This document shows positions 25,822 through 35,049 of a DNA stretch of 64,000 bases, piece after piece (within the stretch, counting starts at the first letter, position 1; each line of letters opens with the position of its first letter). The notes under the pieces were generated by a model, which saw only the letters and a program-made list of their open reading frames with translations, had not been told where the DNA came from and did not search any database. Source of the DNA: Treponema bryantii NK4A124 (GTDB taxonomy: Bacteria; Spirochaetota; Spirochaetia; Treponematales; Treponemataceae); the NCBI RefSeq assembly GCF_000421345.1, contig NZ_ATWV01000011.1, positions 62,001 to 126,000 on the forward strand, given 5' to 3'. The position numbers were made by a program, and so were the translations under genes.

Positions 25822-26886
25822 ATGAATAAATACGCAAAGCGTTATTTAATCGACACAATGTCTGGTATGGCTCAGGGACTTTTTGCATCCCTGTTGATTG
25901 GAACAATTATCAAAACTCTGGGACAGCAGCTTCTCCGCCTGAACCAGAATGTTGTTTTCAAGTTTCTGGTTGATGCCGGAAACTTCGCAACAGACGCCCA
26001 TGTAGTCGGCGCAGCAATGGCAATTGGAATTGGTTTTGCAATGGGAGTGCCTGCCCTGGTACTTTTCTCGCTGGCAGCAGTAGGAAGCGCCGCTAACGTA
26101 ACAGGCGGCGCCGGCGGTCCACTTGCAGTTCTTCTTATTGCAATCATCGCCGCAGAAATGGGCTGCCTCGTAAGCAAAAAAACAAAGGTAGATATCATCG
26201 TAACTCCGGCTGTTACAATTCTTGTTGGCGCCCTTTTGACAGTTCTGACTGCTAAGTACATTGGCGCTGCCGCAAGCTCTGTTGGAAAGTTCCTGGTATG
26301 GACAACAAAGCTTCATCCATTCTGGATGGGTATTCTTGTTTCTGTAGTTGTAGGTGTTGCGCTGACTTTGCCAATTTCGTCTGCCGCAATCTGCGCCGCA
26401 TTTGGTCTTACAGGGCTTGCCGGTGGTGCCGCAGTTGCCGGCTGCTGTGCCCAGATGGTTGGCTTTGCAGTTCTCAGCTTCCGCGAAAACCGCTGGGGTG
26501 GAATCTTAAGTCAGGGTCTCGGAACTTCAATGCTTCAGATGCCTAACATCATCAAAAATCCAAAAACCTGGTTACCTCCAATTATCACAAGCGCAATTAC
26601 AGGCCCTATCGCAACCTGCCTTTTCAAAATGGAAATGAACGGCGCCGCTGTAAGCTCAGGAATGGGAACCTGTGGTCTTGTTGGTCAGATCGGTGTAATT
26701 ACCGGCTGGTACGAACCAAGCGAAGTCGCAATCGGTCACGGTGCCGCAGCAATTCAGCCGGGCTTTGTAGACTGGCTTGGCCTTGTACTGATTTGTATCG
26801 TACTGCCTGCAGTACTCTGCTGGGCACTCGGCTTACTCTTCCGTAAACTCGGCTGGATTAAAGAAGGCGACCTCGCTTTGAACTAG
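25822..26886 (+). CDS. PTS EIIC-type membrane protein (PfoR-like), no EIIA/EIIB nearby
   Basis: A 354-residue, very hydrophobic protein with roughly ten membrane helices, matching the PTS_EIIC_2/PfoR-like family (opening YLIDTMSGMAQGLFASLLIGTI, Gly/Ala-rich helices, GMGTCGLVGQIG). AAGGAG lies seven bases before the ATG at 25822. The frame is open through the upstream REP, but that extension has no ribosome site and is rejected. Lack of adjacent EIIA, EIIB or sugar enzymes leaves the substrate unknown, and it may not be a classical PTS transporter. Confidence 0.83.
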   Translation: MNKYAKRYLIDTMSGMAQGLFASLLIGTIIKTLGQQLLRLNQNVVFKFLVDAGNFATDAHVVGAAMAIGIGFAMGVPALVLFSLAAVGSAANVTGGAGGPLAVLLIAIIAAEMGCLVSKKTKVDIIVTPAVTILVGALLTVLTAKYIGAAASSVGKFLVWTTKLHPFWMGILVSVVVGVALTLPISSAAICAAFGLTGLAGGAAVAGCCAQMVGFAVLSFRENRWGGILSQGLGTSMLQMPNIIKNPKTWLPPIITSAITGPIATCLFKMEMNGAAVSSGMGTCGLVGQIGVITGWYEPSEVAIGHGAAAIQPGFVDWLGLVLICIVLPAVLCWALGLLFRKLGWIKEGDLALN

Positions 26887-26890
26887 CAGA

Positions 26891-26918
26891 TGTCACCCCG
26901 AACTTGTTTCGGGGTCTC
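26891..26918. repeat. Palindromic repeat / terminator after the EIIC gene
   Basis: CCCCGAA (26896-26902) and TTCGGGG (26908-26914) form a stem in the context TGTCACCCCGAACTTG, a very common bacterial intergenic repeat form. A short pyrimidine run follows, so it may also terminate the EIIC transcript. Confidence 0.65.
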
Positions 26919-26961
26919 TTCAATAATTTCTTCATATCTTATTCTACAATCAGCGCATTTC

Positions 26962-26970
26962 TGCTATAAT
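26962..26970 (+). promoter_or_regulatory. Extended -10 promoter of the XPB operon
   Basis: TGCTATAAT (TGn plus perfect TATAAT) lies 11 nt before the ATG at 26982, predicting a leader of about four bases. Confidence 0.55.
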
Positions 26971-26981
26971 TATCTGTTGCG

Positions 26982-28724
26982 ATGAATTATGAAAACCCGC
27001 TGATTGTTCAGGGAGACCGCTCGCTGCTGCTGGATGTGCATGCACCTCTGGCAGAGGAATGCCGCAATGCGCTGATTCCTTTTGCCGAGCTGGAAAAATC
27101 TCCTGAGCATCTTCACACATACAGACTTACTCCTCTTTCCCTCTGGAACGCTGCTTCTGCAGGTTTTTCAGCTGATGATGCGGCTGCTGTTTTGCAAAAA
27201 TATGCCCGCTATGATGTGCCTCAATCTGTGGTTGCCTGGCTCAAGGAAACTGCAAGCCGCTTCGGAAAAATCAAGCTGATTGAAGGCCCGGATATTGAAG
27301 TTCCAGTAAAGGAAGGGAGTGATAAAAAAGTCCTTGAACACCACCTTTATCTTGTTGCAGAATCTCTTCCTATTTTCAAGGAAATTGGCGCAAATCATTC
27401 TGTAAAAAAGCTGCTGACGGCAAGCATCGACGGCGACGGTGCACCTCAGTTTTCTTTCCTTCTTAAGCTGACAGACCGAGGAACAATTAAGCAGCTTCTT
27501 CTCCAGGCTGGCTGGCCGGTAAAGGATGAAGTGGCTTTAATTGATGGAGAACCGCTTGATGTGTCTCTACGCCAAACGACAGCAGCCGGCAAGAAACTCG
27601 AAATCCGCGAATACCAGCGCGGTGCTGCCCGCGCCCTCGTAGGCGACAAGGGACCTGGAACCGGCTTTGGTACAATCGTACTTCCCTGCGGCGCGGGCAA
27701 AACCATCGTCGGCATGACAATCATGGATCTGCTCAAGACCTCTACGCTTATTATTACAACAAACATTTCTGCTGTTCACCAGTGGATAGACGAGCTCCTG
27801 GACAAAACGACACTTACTGCAGACCAGATTGCAGAATATTCCGGTGAATCAAAAACAATAAAGCAGGTAACCGTTGCAACCTATCAGGTGCTTACCTGGA
27901 GACCGGACAAGGAAGGGCCTTACCCTCACTTTTCTATTTTCCACGAGCGTCCATGGGGCCTTATTATTTACGACGAAGTTCACATGCTGCCGGCCCCGGT
28001 TTTCCGCGTAGTTGCAGACCTGCAGGCTGTTCGCCGAGTCGGTCTTACCGCAACTCTCGTTCGCGAAGACGGCTGTGAAGGTTATGTATTCAGTCTTGTT
28101 GGCCCTAAACGTTACGATGTACCCTGGAAGGAACTGGAACGCGACCAGTGGATTGCAACTGCCGAATGCATTGAAGTGAGAATAGACCTGCCCGCTTATA
28201 AAGAAATTGATTACGCAGTTGCCACTGTTCGTGAAAAGCACAAAATTGCCAGCATGAACCCAGACAAACTACCGGTAGTTAGGAAAATTATTGATCAGCA
28301 CCCGGATGATAAAATTCTTGTAATAGGCCAGTACCTTCAGCAGCTGGATGAAATTGTACAGGAGTTAGGCTGTCCTATAATTACAGGAAAAACGCCTACC
28401 GCAGAACGCGATAAAATCTACCAGGATTTCCGCGAAGGAAAAATCCGGGTTCTGGTTGTTTCCAAGGTTGCCAATTTTGCAATTGACCTGCCGGATGCTT
28501 CTCTTGCAATTCAGGTAAGCGGCACCTTCGGCAGCCGACAGGAAGAAGCTCAGCGCCTCGGCCGTATTCTCAGACCAAAAGAGCGCAAGTCCCGCTTCTT
28601 TACTTTGATTACCCGCAGTACTGTAGAAGAAGAATTCGGCTCTAACCGACAGAAGTTTCTTGCCGAACAGGGCTATGAATATAAAATTGTAAGATATGAT
28701 GGAGAGTTGAATCTGGATGAATAG
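26982..28724 (+). CDS. XPB/Ssl2-type superfamily 2 DNA helicase
   Basis: The 580-residue protein is a bacterial XPB (ERCC3-like) helicase. Residues ~6-95 form the XPB N-terminal domain. Two RecA-like domains follow, with Walker A CGAGKT (~236-241), DEVH box (331-334), SAT-like motif LTATLVRED and motif VI AQRLGRILRPKERKS. In other organisms XPB opens DNA during repair or transcription, and the bacterial role is not settled. It overlaps the next gene by 8 nt, whose product seems to share its N-terminal fold. Confidence 0.92.
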   Translation: MNYENPLIVQGDRSLLLDVHAPLAEECRNALIPFAELEKSPEHLHTYRLTPLSLWNAASAGFSADDAAAVLQKYARYDVPQSVVAWLKETASRFGKIKLIEGPDIEVPVKEGSDKKVLEHHLYLVAESLPIFKEIGANHSVKKLLTASIDGDGAPQFSFLLKLTDRGTIKQLLLQAGWPVKDEVALIDGEPLDVSLRQTTAAGKKLEIREYQRGAARALVGDKGPGTGFGTIVLPCGAGKTIVGMTIMDLLKTSTLIITTNISAVHQWIDELLDKTTLTADQIAEYSGESKTIKQVTVATYQVLTWRPDKEGPYPHFSIFHERPWGLIIYDEVHMLPAPVFRVVADLQAVRRVGLTATLVREDGCEGYVFSLVGPKRYDVPWKELERDQWIATAECIEVRIDLPAYKEIDYAVATVREKHKIASMNPDKLPVVRKIIDQHPDDKILVIGQYLQQLDEIVQELGCPIITGKTPTAERDKIYQDFREGKIRVLVVSKVANFAIDLPDASLAIQVSGTFGSRQEEAQRLGRILRPKERKSRFFTLITRSTVEEEFGSNRQKFLAEQGYEYKIVRYDGELNLDE

Positions 28725-30828
28725 AAGCGAAATCTCACGCTGGCAGGAAGCAATTGCCTCTCTGCCAGACAAGCAGTTTTTCAACACAATGCGTCTCTAC
28801 CTGGGTGAAATCAAAACACCTTACAACAAGCAGCGCCTCACCGAACAGCTTGCAAGTTTTATCCGCCGGGAAGAAAATCTTCAGAGCATTCTTACTCTCA
28901 TGGATTCTTTTGATGTTGAAATTCTGACAGCCCTCTCCCTGATTCCAAAAGCCTCTCAGGAAACTCTGATACAGTTCTTCAGCGGTGCCTATACAATTAC
29001 AGAACTTTATGCAGAAATAATTAATCTTACTGAACGTCTTTTAATTTACACCGATAAAGACGAAATAAGCGGAAAAGAGTTTCTTGCAATTAATCCCCTG
29101 CTCAGAGATTCTCTTAATCCTTATCTTGATACAAAAATTATTTTCCCGGATTTTAAGGCCGCAAGTATTTCAATTGATGATGTATTCACTATCTCTCCGA
29201 ATTTCCTTTCTGCCTTTTTGTCTTATATAAAGGTTCGCGGCATTTCCTGCAAAGCAGACGGCACAATCAAAAAGAATGATAAGAACCGTCTTGCAGAAAT
29301 CTTCCCCGGCAGGGACAAGCTTCTTCAACTTTTGATGACTGCTTTTGTAAACCTTTCGCTTGTTACAGAAAGCGACAAAGGCTACAGTCTCGAAGCCTCA
29401 AAAGTAAAAGCCTTTGCCGCCTTGAGTCAGGCTCAGCAGTATGCACTTTTGTGTGCCGCTGCAGTTTCCCGCTTCAGCCGGGACGGACTTAAAAAAGAAG
29501 CCCAGCTTTTACTCGACTGTCTTTCTTCGATTCCGGAATCCGGTTTTACACGAGCGGCAATTCTCCGCCTCGCTTTTCTGGCTGGTACCTATACTCAGGA
29601 CGGCAATGCCCTTGCCAGAAAAAGCCGCTTCAGTATGATTCTCGAAGCTGCCCGTCAGGAAGCAGGAAATGATGCCGTGCAGAATGCAGAGCTTCTTGAC
29701 CGCATGATTGACTGCGCTATGGAGCTGGGACTTTTACAGAAGCTTGGAAAAACGGAAGATGGCCTTGATTTGTATAAAACCGCAGAAGCATTATCAAATG
29801 AGGATTCGACACACTCCCTGCAGGAGCGCCCAAAAACCGGAGTTCTCAATATTGATTCAACCTTCACCGTCACTCTTCTGCCTGGGCTTTCACTTTCACA
29901 GTTACTTCCACTTACAGATTTTATGATGATTAAAAAGTGCGAGGTTGTAACCGAATTTGAAATTACAAGACAGTCAGCTGCCAGCGGCTTTGATGCAGGC
30001 TGGAATCCGGATTCAATTTTTGATTGCCTTTCAAACTATACAAACTATCAGATTCCTCAGAACCTAAAAATCAACATTACTGAATGGTACAACTCTTACT
30101 CCTCTGCCATGCTTTACCACGGCTATGTTCTTAAGGTTCGAGACAATAACATAGCCCTTGCGGAAAACAATCCTAATATCAAAAAATACATAAAGGAAAA
30201 ACTGGCTGAAGGCATTTACCTTTTGAGCATTCCGGCAGGCCAGGACATTTCTGACTTTATTGCAGAAAGCTCTCTGGATTTTCTCGGCAATGTAAAATCA
30301 TCTGAAACAAAATCAGAATTTTCAAGCTTCCCTCTTTTACGTGATGGACACAAAATCGGAGTTCTTGCGGCCGGCCAAAATAAAGCACAAGCTGATAGTT
30401 TCGAAATTAAAAAGACCTCTCTGGTTGAAGCAGACAAACTGCTCAAAAAATTAAAAGGCAGTCTTGCATCTCAGGATATGGAAAAGCAGCTCAAGGAAAG
30501 CCTTACCCACAGAATTTCCAGCCGCCTGATTCTTTCAGAAAATCAGTTGAAAACCGCAGCAGTACGCACAGAAATTCTGGAAGCTGATGGAATGGATTTT
30601 TCCGGCAAGGTTCATCTGATTGAAGCAGCCGTTAAGGATGATGATTTGATGGAGCTGCAAATGCCTGCTGCAGACGGTAAGGGAGACTTTTTTACAATCG
30701 TCGGCCACCCTCTGGGAATTTCAAAACAACCGGGCGAAGCTGTTATGCGTTTTGAAGTTGAACCGACAAAAGAAATTGAAAACTTTTTAGTAAGCCGAAT
30801 CACACATCTGCGTCGGCTTCGTTTTTAG
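28717..30828 (+). CDS. XPB-associated protein with helicase-associated (XPB-N-like) domain
   Basis: This 703-residue protein has no helicase motifs. Residues ~375-458 (GVLNIDSTFTVTLLPG ... GFDAGWNPDSIFDCLSNYTNYQIPQNL, quoted in parts) match the pattern of the XPB N-terminal domain in the upstream helicase: a beta-strand start, an ITRQS-like element, G-x-D-A-G, a leucine helix and a VP/IPQ-x-L turn. This corresponds to the 'helicase C-terminal domain-like' family found next to XPB in actinobacteria. The rest is helical. The 8-nt overlap with the helicase gene implies a complex. Function is inferred only. Confidence 0.75.
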   Translation: MNRSEISRWQEAIASLPDKQFFNTMRLYLGEIKTPYNKQRLTEQLASFIRREENLQSILTLMDSFDVEILTALSLIPKASQETLIQFFSGAYTITELYAEIINLTERLLIYTDKDEISGKEFLAINPLLRDSLNPYLDTKIIFPDFKAASISIDDVFTISPNFLSAFLSYIKVRGISCKADGTIKKNDKNRLAEIFPGRDKLLQLLMTAFVNLSLVTESDKGYSLEASKVKAFAALSQAQQYALLCAAAVSRFSRDGLKKEAQLLLDCLSSIPESGFTRAAILRLAFLAGTYTQDGNALARKSRFSMILEAARQEAGNDAVQNAELLDRMIDCAMELGLLQKLGKTEDGLDLYKTAEALSNEDSTHSLQERPKTGVLNIDSTFTVTLLPGLSLSQLLPLTDFMMIKKCEVVTEFEITRQSAASGFDAGWNPDSIFDCLSNYTNYQIPQNLKINITEWYNSYSSAMLYHGYVLKVRDNNIALAENNPNIKKYIKEKLAEGIYLLSIPAGQDISDFIAESSLDFLGNVKSSETKSEFSSFPLLRDGHKIGVLAAGQNKAQADSFEIKKTSLVEADKLLKKLKGSLASQDMEKQLKESLTHRISSRLILSENQLKTAAVRTEILEADGMDFSGKVHLIEAAVKDDDLMELQMPAADGKGDFFTIVGHPLGISKQPGEAVMRFEVEPTKEIENFLVSRITHLRRLRF

Positions 30829-30836
30829 GATACATT

Positions 30837-31478
30837 ATGGAACTTTACATTGTAAGACACGGCACCACAGACTGGAACGCTCAAAAACGCTTTCAGGGTG
30901 CACAAAATATCGACCTCAATGAAAATGGCCGTAAGCTGGCAGCTGAACTAGGCAAACGTCTGGATTCAGAAGACATTGATTTTGACTGCATTTATTCCTC
31001 GCCTTTGAACCGGGCTTACGAAACAGCCTGCCTTATCCGGGGGCACAAAATTTATCCTATTATCAAAAATCCTCTTCTTACAGAAATCTCCTTTGGAAAT
31101 CTGGAAGGGCTTCCTTATGATGACTGGATTAACACAGACCATCCAAGAAAATATTTTTTCACAGATCCAGGCCGCTACATTCCTCCGGAGGGAGGAGAAA
31201 CTTTTGAGTCTGTCTGCGAACGAACAAAAACTTTTGTTCAAACAATAATTGAACCTCTTCAGAAAAGTCGCCCGGACGCCCGCATTATGATTGTTGCCCA
31301 CGGTGCTCTTCTGGCAGGCATGATGTGCTACCTGGACGGACATGGAATTGACAACTTCTGGGGCAGCGGACTCAAGGGTAACTGCGAAGAAACCGTATAC
31401 ACCTTCGACGGAAGAAAATGGACAAAAACCGCCGAAGATCAGGCTCATGAAAATCCTTATACCCGAGGCACAAAATGA
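30837..31478 (+). CDS. Histidine phosphatase family protein (GpmB/CobC-like)
   Basis: The 213-residue protein has the RHG catalytic motif (LYIVRHGTTDWN, residues ~3-14), the second-half SSPLNRAYETA, and the second catalytic histidine in MIVAHGALLAGM. It is a phosphohydrolase of the phosphoglycerate mutase-like superfamily; sequence alone does not fix the substrate. It is the third gene of the XPB operon, 8 nt after the partner gene, and overlaps tsaC by 4 nt. Confidence 0.85.
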   Translation: MELYIVRHGTTDWNAQKRFQGAQNIDLNENGRKLAAELGKRLDSEDIDFDCIYSSPLNRAYETACLIRGHKIYPIIKNPLLTEISFGNLEGLPYDDWINTDHPRKYFFTDPGRYIPPEGGETFESVCERTKTFVQTIIEPLQKSRPDARIMIVAHGALLAGMMCYLDGHGIDNFWGSGLKGNCEETVYTFDGRKWTKTAEDQAHENPYTRGTK

Positions 31479-32122
31479 TTCTAAAAAAATCAGACCCTTC
31501 ATCAATTGAAAAAACTGCCGACACTCTCCGCAATGGCGGCATAGTAATAATCCCGACAGACACAGTTTACGGCTTCAGCGGAATCGTAGACCTGGTCAAC
31601 AGTGACACGGCCGCCAGCGACACAAGCGCCACCACAGCAACAGCCCATGCCACCTTCCAGACCGACGCAAAAATCCGCGCCATCAAGGGCCGTGCAGAAA
31701 CAAAACCTCTTATCCAGTTGATTGCAAAACCCGAAGATATCCGTCTTTATACAGATGATGATATTCCGCCAGAACTGCTTGCAAAATGGCCGGGCGCCCT
31801 CACAATCATCGTGCACATAAAAGACAACTCACCTCTCGCAGCCACAGCCATCCCCGAATCCCGCACCGTAGCCTTCCGCTGCCCGGGCGACGAATGGCTG
31901 CGCAAGATTATTGCCAGCTGCCAGGCCCCGATTTTCAGCACCAGCGTAAACCGCAGCGGCCAGCCGGTCCTCGACACCACAAACGCCATCACACAAGAGT
32001 TCGCAAACGAAGTAGACCTGATAATAGACGACGGAGACAAAAAAGGAGCCCTGCCTTCGACTCTTGTTTCAATTGAAAATGGCAATGTAAAAGTTCTGAG
32101 ACAGGGAAGCGTTCAGATATAA
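31475..32122 (+). CDS. tsaC: L-threonylcarbamoyladenylate synthase with an internal insertion
   Basis: This YrdC/Sua5-family enzyme makes threonylcarbamoyl-AMP for the t6A37 modification of ANN-decoding tRNAs. The core motifs IIPTDTVYGF, KIRAIKGR, KWPGALTIIV, AFRCPGDEW and FSTSVNRSG are present. Unusually, a ~20-residue Ser/Thr/Ala-rich segment (residues ~42-62, containing ASDTSATTATAHAT) separates VYGFSG from KIRAIKGR, where relatives have a shorter loop. It is the last gene of the XPB operon, before a strong terminator. Confidence 0.88.
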   Translation: MILKKSDPSSIEKTADTLRNGGIVIIPTDTVYGFSGIVDLVNSDTAASDTSATTATAHATFQTDAKIRAIKGRAETKPLIQLIAKPEDIRLYTDDDIPPELLAKWPGALTIIVHIKDNSPLAATAIPESRTVAFRCPGDEWLRKIIASCQAPIFSTSVNRSGQPVLDTTNAITQEFANEVDLIIDDGDKKGALPSTLVSIENGNVKVLRQGSVQI

Positions 32123-32124
32123 AA

Positions 32125-32151
32125 AAAGACCGCACACAAAATGCGGTCTTT
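32125..32151. terminator. Bidirectional terminator
   Basis: AAAGACCGCA/TGCGGTCTTT with a CACAAAA loop, flanked by seven A on the left, separates the convergent tsaC and exported-protein genes and serves both. Confidence 0.85.
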
Positions 32152-32170
32152 CTCATCTAAGAGCTAAAGA

Positions 32171-32752
32171 TTACTCAACTGTAAAACACCAGGCTTCGTC
32201 CCAGCTTACAGGGTCGATGTTGAAGACTGAAGCTGCTTTCTTTCCGCCTTCAGAAAGTAGAGTATAGAATAATGCATATTCACCAGGCTCCAGGTTCTCA
32301 AGTTTTACTTCATAAGTGTTGTCATCGATCTGAGTGAATGGCAGTTCTGCTCCACCATTTTCTTTTGTATTGAATCCCATTATTTCAATACCGGTGGAAA
32401 CTTTTCTTTCTTTTTTTCCTACTTCAAGTTTGTAAAGAAGAAAGTTTTCTGTTGTACTGGTCTCTCCAAAAGGGGTTGCAAGTTTAATTTTCTTTCCTGA
32501 TTTAGGGGTAAAAACAAAGATTAAAGAATCACCTTCTGCATAATTTACGCCGGATGTAAGGCCTTTCATTTTGTGCTCTGCCTTACCAATGCTAAAACCT
32601 CCGGCTGATCCTGAGTTTTTGCTGTTTACCAATCTTGTTACTTTTACAGGCGTACTGGTCTCTCCACTCTTTACATAGAGCCCCGGGTCTTCTGCAAAAA
32701 TCATCATGCACATTGCAAAAGCAACAACCAAAAGTGATAAAGTTTTTTTCAT
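32171..32752 (-). CDS. Exported protein of unknown function
   Basis: The 193-residue protein has a signal peptide (MKKTLSLLVVAFAMCMMIFA) and a beta-rich mature part (GGFSIGKAEHKMKGL, GEYALFYTLLSEG). The mature N-terminus has a short basic/polar stretch. I do not recognise a family. A good AGGAGG ribosome site precedes the ATG. It lies 97 nt downstream of ppk1 on the same strand and has its own AT-rich upstream region. Confidence 0.7.
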   Translation of the reverse strand: MKKTLSLLVVAFAMCMMIFAEDPGLYVKSGETSTPVKVTRLVNSKNSGSAGGFSIGKAEHKMKGLTSGVNYAEGDSLIFVFTPKSGKKIKLATPFGETSTTENFLLYKLEVGKKERKVSTGIEIMGFNTKENGGAELPFTQIDDNTYEVKLENLEPGEYALFYTLLSEGGKKAASVFNIDPVSWDEAWCFTVE

Positions 32753-32849
32753 ATAGCACCTCCTCGCGCTAAACTTATTTTATAATGATATAACCCATAA
32801 GGTCACTACTTATACTACCACTTTTGTTTTTTCTTTTTATTTTTTTTGT

Positions 32850-34988
32850 TTATTTTCGTCTTACTTCAAACTTTTTTTCGCCGGCTGTCGGCTTTTTTTC
32901 TTCCAGCTCTTTATATTTTTTATAAAGTACTTCCTGGGCACGAACGACATCTTCCTTTTTACCCCGTACTACCGGCAGCCAGCTTCCATTTGCCTGAAGC
33001 TCCATAGCTCTTGCATTGTCGGCAAAGTAAGTATCGAGAATTGATTTTACATCTTCAAAGGCTGCCTTATCCAGAATCGGGAACATAAGCTCAATGCGGC
33101 GGTCCAGGTTGCGGTTCATCCAGTCGGCGCTGGAACAGTAAAGCTCCGGTGTGCCTCCGTTCTGAAAATAGAAAATTCGCGAGTGTTCAAGGTAGCGGTC
33201 TACGATAGAAAGCACCCGGATATTCTCGCTGAGCCCTTCAAGCCCCGGAACCAGCATACAGATTCCACGAACATTCAGTAAAACCCTAACCCCGGCCTGA
33301 CTCGCCCTGTACAAAGCCGAAATAACTTCCTCATGTGTAAGGCTGTTCATCTTGGCAATAATCAGGCCCGGATTTTCCGGACGGCTGCGTTCAATCTCGC
33401 GGTTTATCATTGCAATGAGGCGGGACTTAATTGTAACCGGCGCCATACTCAGACAGTTCATATTCTGCAAAGTTGAATAGCCTGTTACGAGATTAAAGAA
33501 AAGTGTCGCATCATTTGCAATCTGCGGATTAGCGGTAAAGAGAGAAATATCAGAATAAAGCTTTGCAGTTTTAGTGTTATAGTTTCCGGTTGCCAGGTGA
33601 ACGTAGCGGCGGATTGTATCACTTTCGCGGCGAATCACCATTAAGATTTTTGCATGAACCTTAAGATTTACAAGACCATAAATTACAGTAACGCCGGCCT
33701 GCTCAAGCTCGTTAGCCCAGGCAATGTTACGCTCCTCATCAAAGCGGGCCTTAAGTTCAACAAGAACCACAACCTGCTTTCCTCTCTGAGCCGCCCTCTC
33801 CAGAGCATCGATAATCGGAGAGTTATGGCCGGTTCGGTAAAGGGTCATTTTGATTGCAAGCACATCATCATCATCTGCCGCATCAGAAATAAATTTTACA
33901 ACCGGGTCGTAGCTTTCGTACGGCACGTGAAGTATTTTATCGTGCAGTTTAAGAGTGTCCCAGTAAGGCTCTTCTTCAGGAAGATCTGCCGGATAAAAAT
34001 GCTCCCAGGACTCAAAGCTCATCTCCCCGCTTTCGTCTGCTTCCCGCAGCTCCATAAGGTCACCCGGATTTATAATCTGGTCTACACGGTAAACATCATC
34101 TTCTGCCAGCTCCAGCATTTCCATCAAAAACTTCTGGATTTTTGTACTTGAAGAATTACAGGTCATCTGAACCGGGAAGGAAGATTTTCTCTGAATCAAA
34201 ACATCTTCCATTGCGTGAATAAAATTCTTTCCCGCATCTTCGTCTACAGCAAAGTCTGCATCACGGGTTACCTTAAAGAGCAAAGTTTCTTCAACCTCAA
34301 AACCTGGAAAGAGCTTGGTTCCAAACTCAGTAACAATATCCTGCAGTAAGGCAAACTGACCGCCCCGGCCACCAGCCCCGTTATTTCCCGAAAGCCAGTA
34401 AATATTACGAATTCCATCCGGCACTTCCACTAAAGCAATTCGCGGAGCATCTTCACTACCACGGAATTCTTCTGCCCCGGCAGACTTTTTAATACCAGCG
34501 ATAGGTGCCAGCAGAAAGGCCGCGTAGGTTGTAAGATTTTTAATATGAGGAAAGGCTTCTGTATCTGTGCGCAGAGGGGTAAGCAGAGGGAAAATTTCTG
34601 AATTAAAAATACCGTTCAGATAATCTGACTGTGGCTGACTATACTGCATTGGAGTAACGTAGGTCAGTCCCTGATTTGCAAGAGCAGGCAGAATATCCTG
34701 CATAAGGCATTCCTGCTGACTGCGGATAATCTGATGGGCGCGGGCAGAAACAGAAGTATAAACCATCTGAGGGGAAAGTCCTGATACATCAACAAAGTTA
34801 GGATTTTCTGCAAGAAGACGTTTTATTGCGGCTACACGGACCTGAAAGAATTCATCAAAATTAGAAGTTACGATAGACAAAAACTGAAGGCGCTCAAGCA
34901 GAGGCAGCTCTTTATTAAGCCCCTGAAATAAAACGCGGGCATTAAACTCGAGCCAGCTGAGCTCGCGGTTGAAAAAACGTTCTTGCAT
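32850..34988 (-). CDS. ppk1: Polyphosphate kinase 1
   Basis: This 712-residue enzyme polymerises the ATP gamma-phosphate into polyphosphate. The N-terminal signature FFNRELSWLEFNARVL and SNFDEFFQVRVA open the protein. The catalytic phospholipase-D-like region contains LKVHAKILMV and the phosphohistidine context YVHLATGNYNTKTAKLY, followed by EHSRIFYFQNGG. An internal stretch (~170-215) has a Gly-rich insert (SGNNGAGGRGGQ). An AGGAGGA ribosome site precedes the ATG. It lies 61 nt downstream of the exopolyphosphatase gene, with a REP between them. Confidence 0.95.
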   Translation of the reverse strand: MQERFFNRELSWLEFNARVLFQGLNKELPLLERLQFLSIVTSNFDEFFQVRVAAIKRLLAENPNFVDVSGLSPQMVYTSVSARAHQIIRSQQECLMQDILPALANQGLTYVTPMQYSQPQSDYLNGIFNSEIFPLLTPLRTDTEAFPHIKNLTTYAAFLLAPIAGIKKSAGAEEFRGSEDAPRIALVEVPDGIRNIYWLSGNNGAGGRGGQFALLQDIVTEFGTKLFPGFEVEETLLFKVTRDADFAVDEDAGKNFIHAMEDVLIQRKSSFPVQMTCNSSSTKIQKFLMEMLELAEDDVYRVDQIINPGDLMELREADESGEMSFESWEHFYPADLPEEEPYWDTLKLHDKILHVPYESYDPVVKFISDAADDDDVLAIKMTLYRTGHNSPIIDALERAAQRGKQVVVLVELKARFDEERNIAWANELEQAGVTVIYGLVNLKVHAKILMVIRRESDTIRRYVHLATGNYNTKTAKLYSDISLFTANPQIANDATLFFNLVTGYSTLQNMNCLSMAPVTIKSRLIAMINREIERSRPENPGLIIAKMNSLTHEEVISALYRASQAGVRVLLNVRGICMLVPGLEGLSENIRVLSIVDRYLEHSRIFYFQNGGTPELYCSSADWMNRNLDRRIELMFPILDKAAFEDVKSILDTYFADNARAMELQANGSWLPVVRGKKEDVVRAQEVLYKKYKELEEKKPTAGEKKFEVRRK

Positions 34989-35010
34989 AAAACATCCTCC
35001 TGAGTACCAC

Positions 35011-35045
35011 GGTGGTTTCGATACGGCTTCGCCTACTCAACCACC
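35011..35045. repeat. REP-like palindrome, copy 7 (between ppx and ppk1)
   Basis: GGTGGTTTCGATACGGC-TTC-GCCTACTCAACCACC, identical in design to copy 5. It occupies most of the ppx-ppk1 gap and may tune the two levels by protecting upstream mRNA. Confidence 0.88.
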
Positions 35046-35049
35046 GTAC

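Noticed and set aside
28717-30828. The XPB partner as a Bax1-type nuclease
   Set aside because: No nuclease motif is visible and the length and composition differ; the better match is an XPB-N-like helicase-associated domain.
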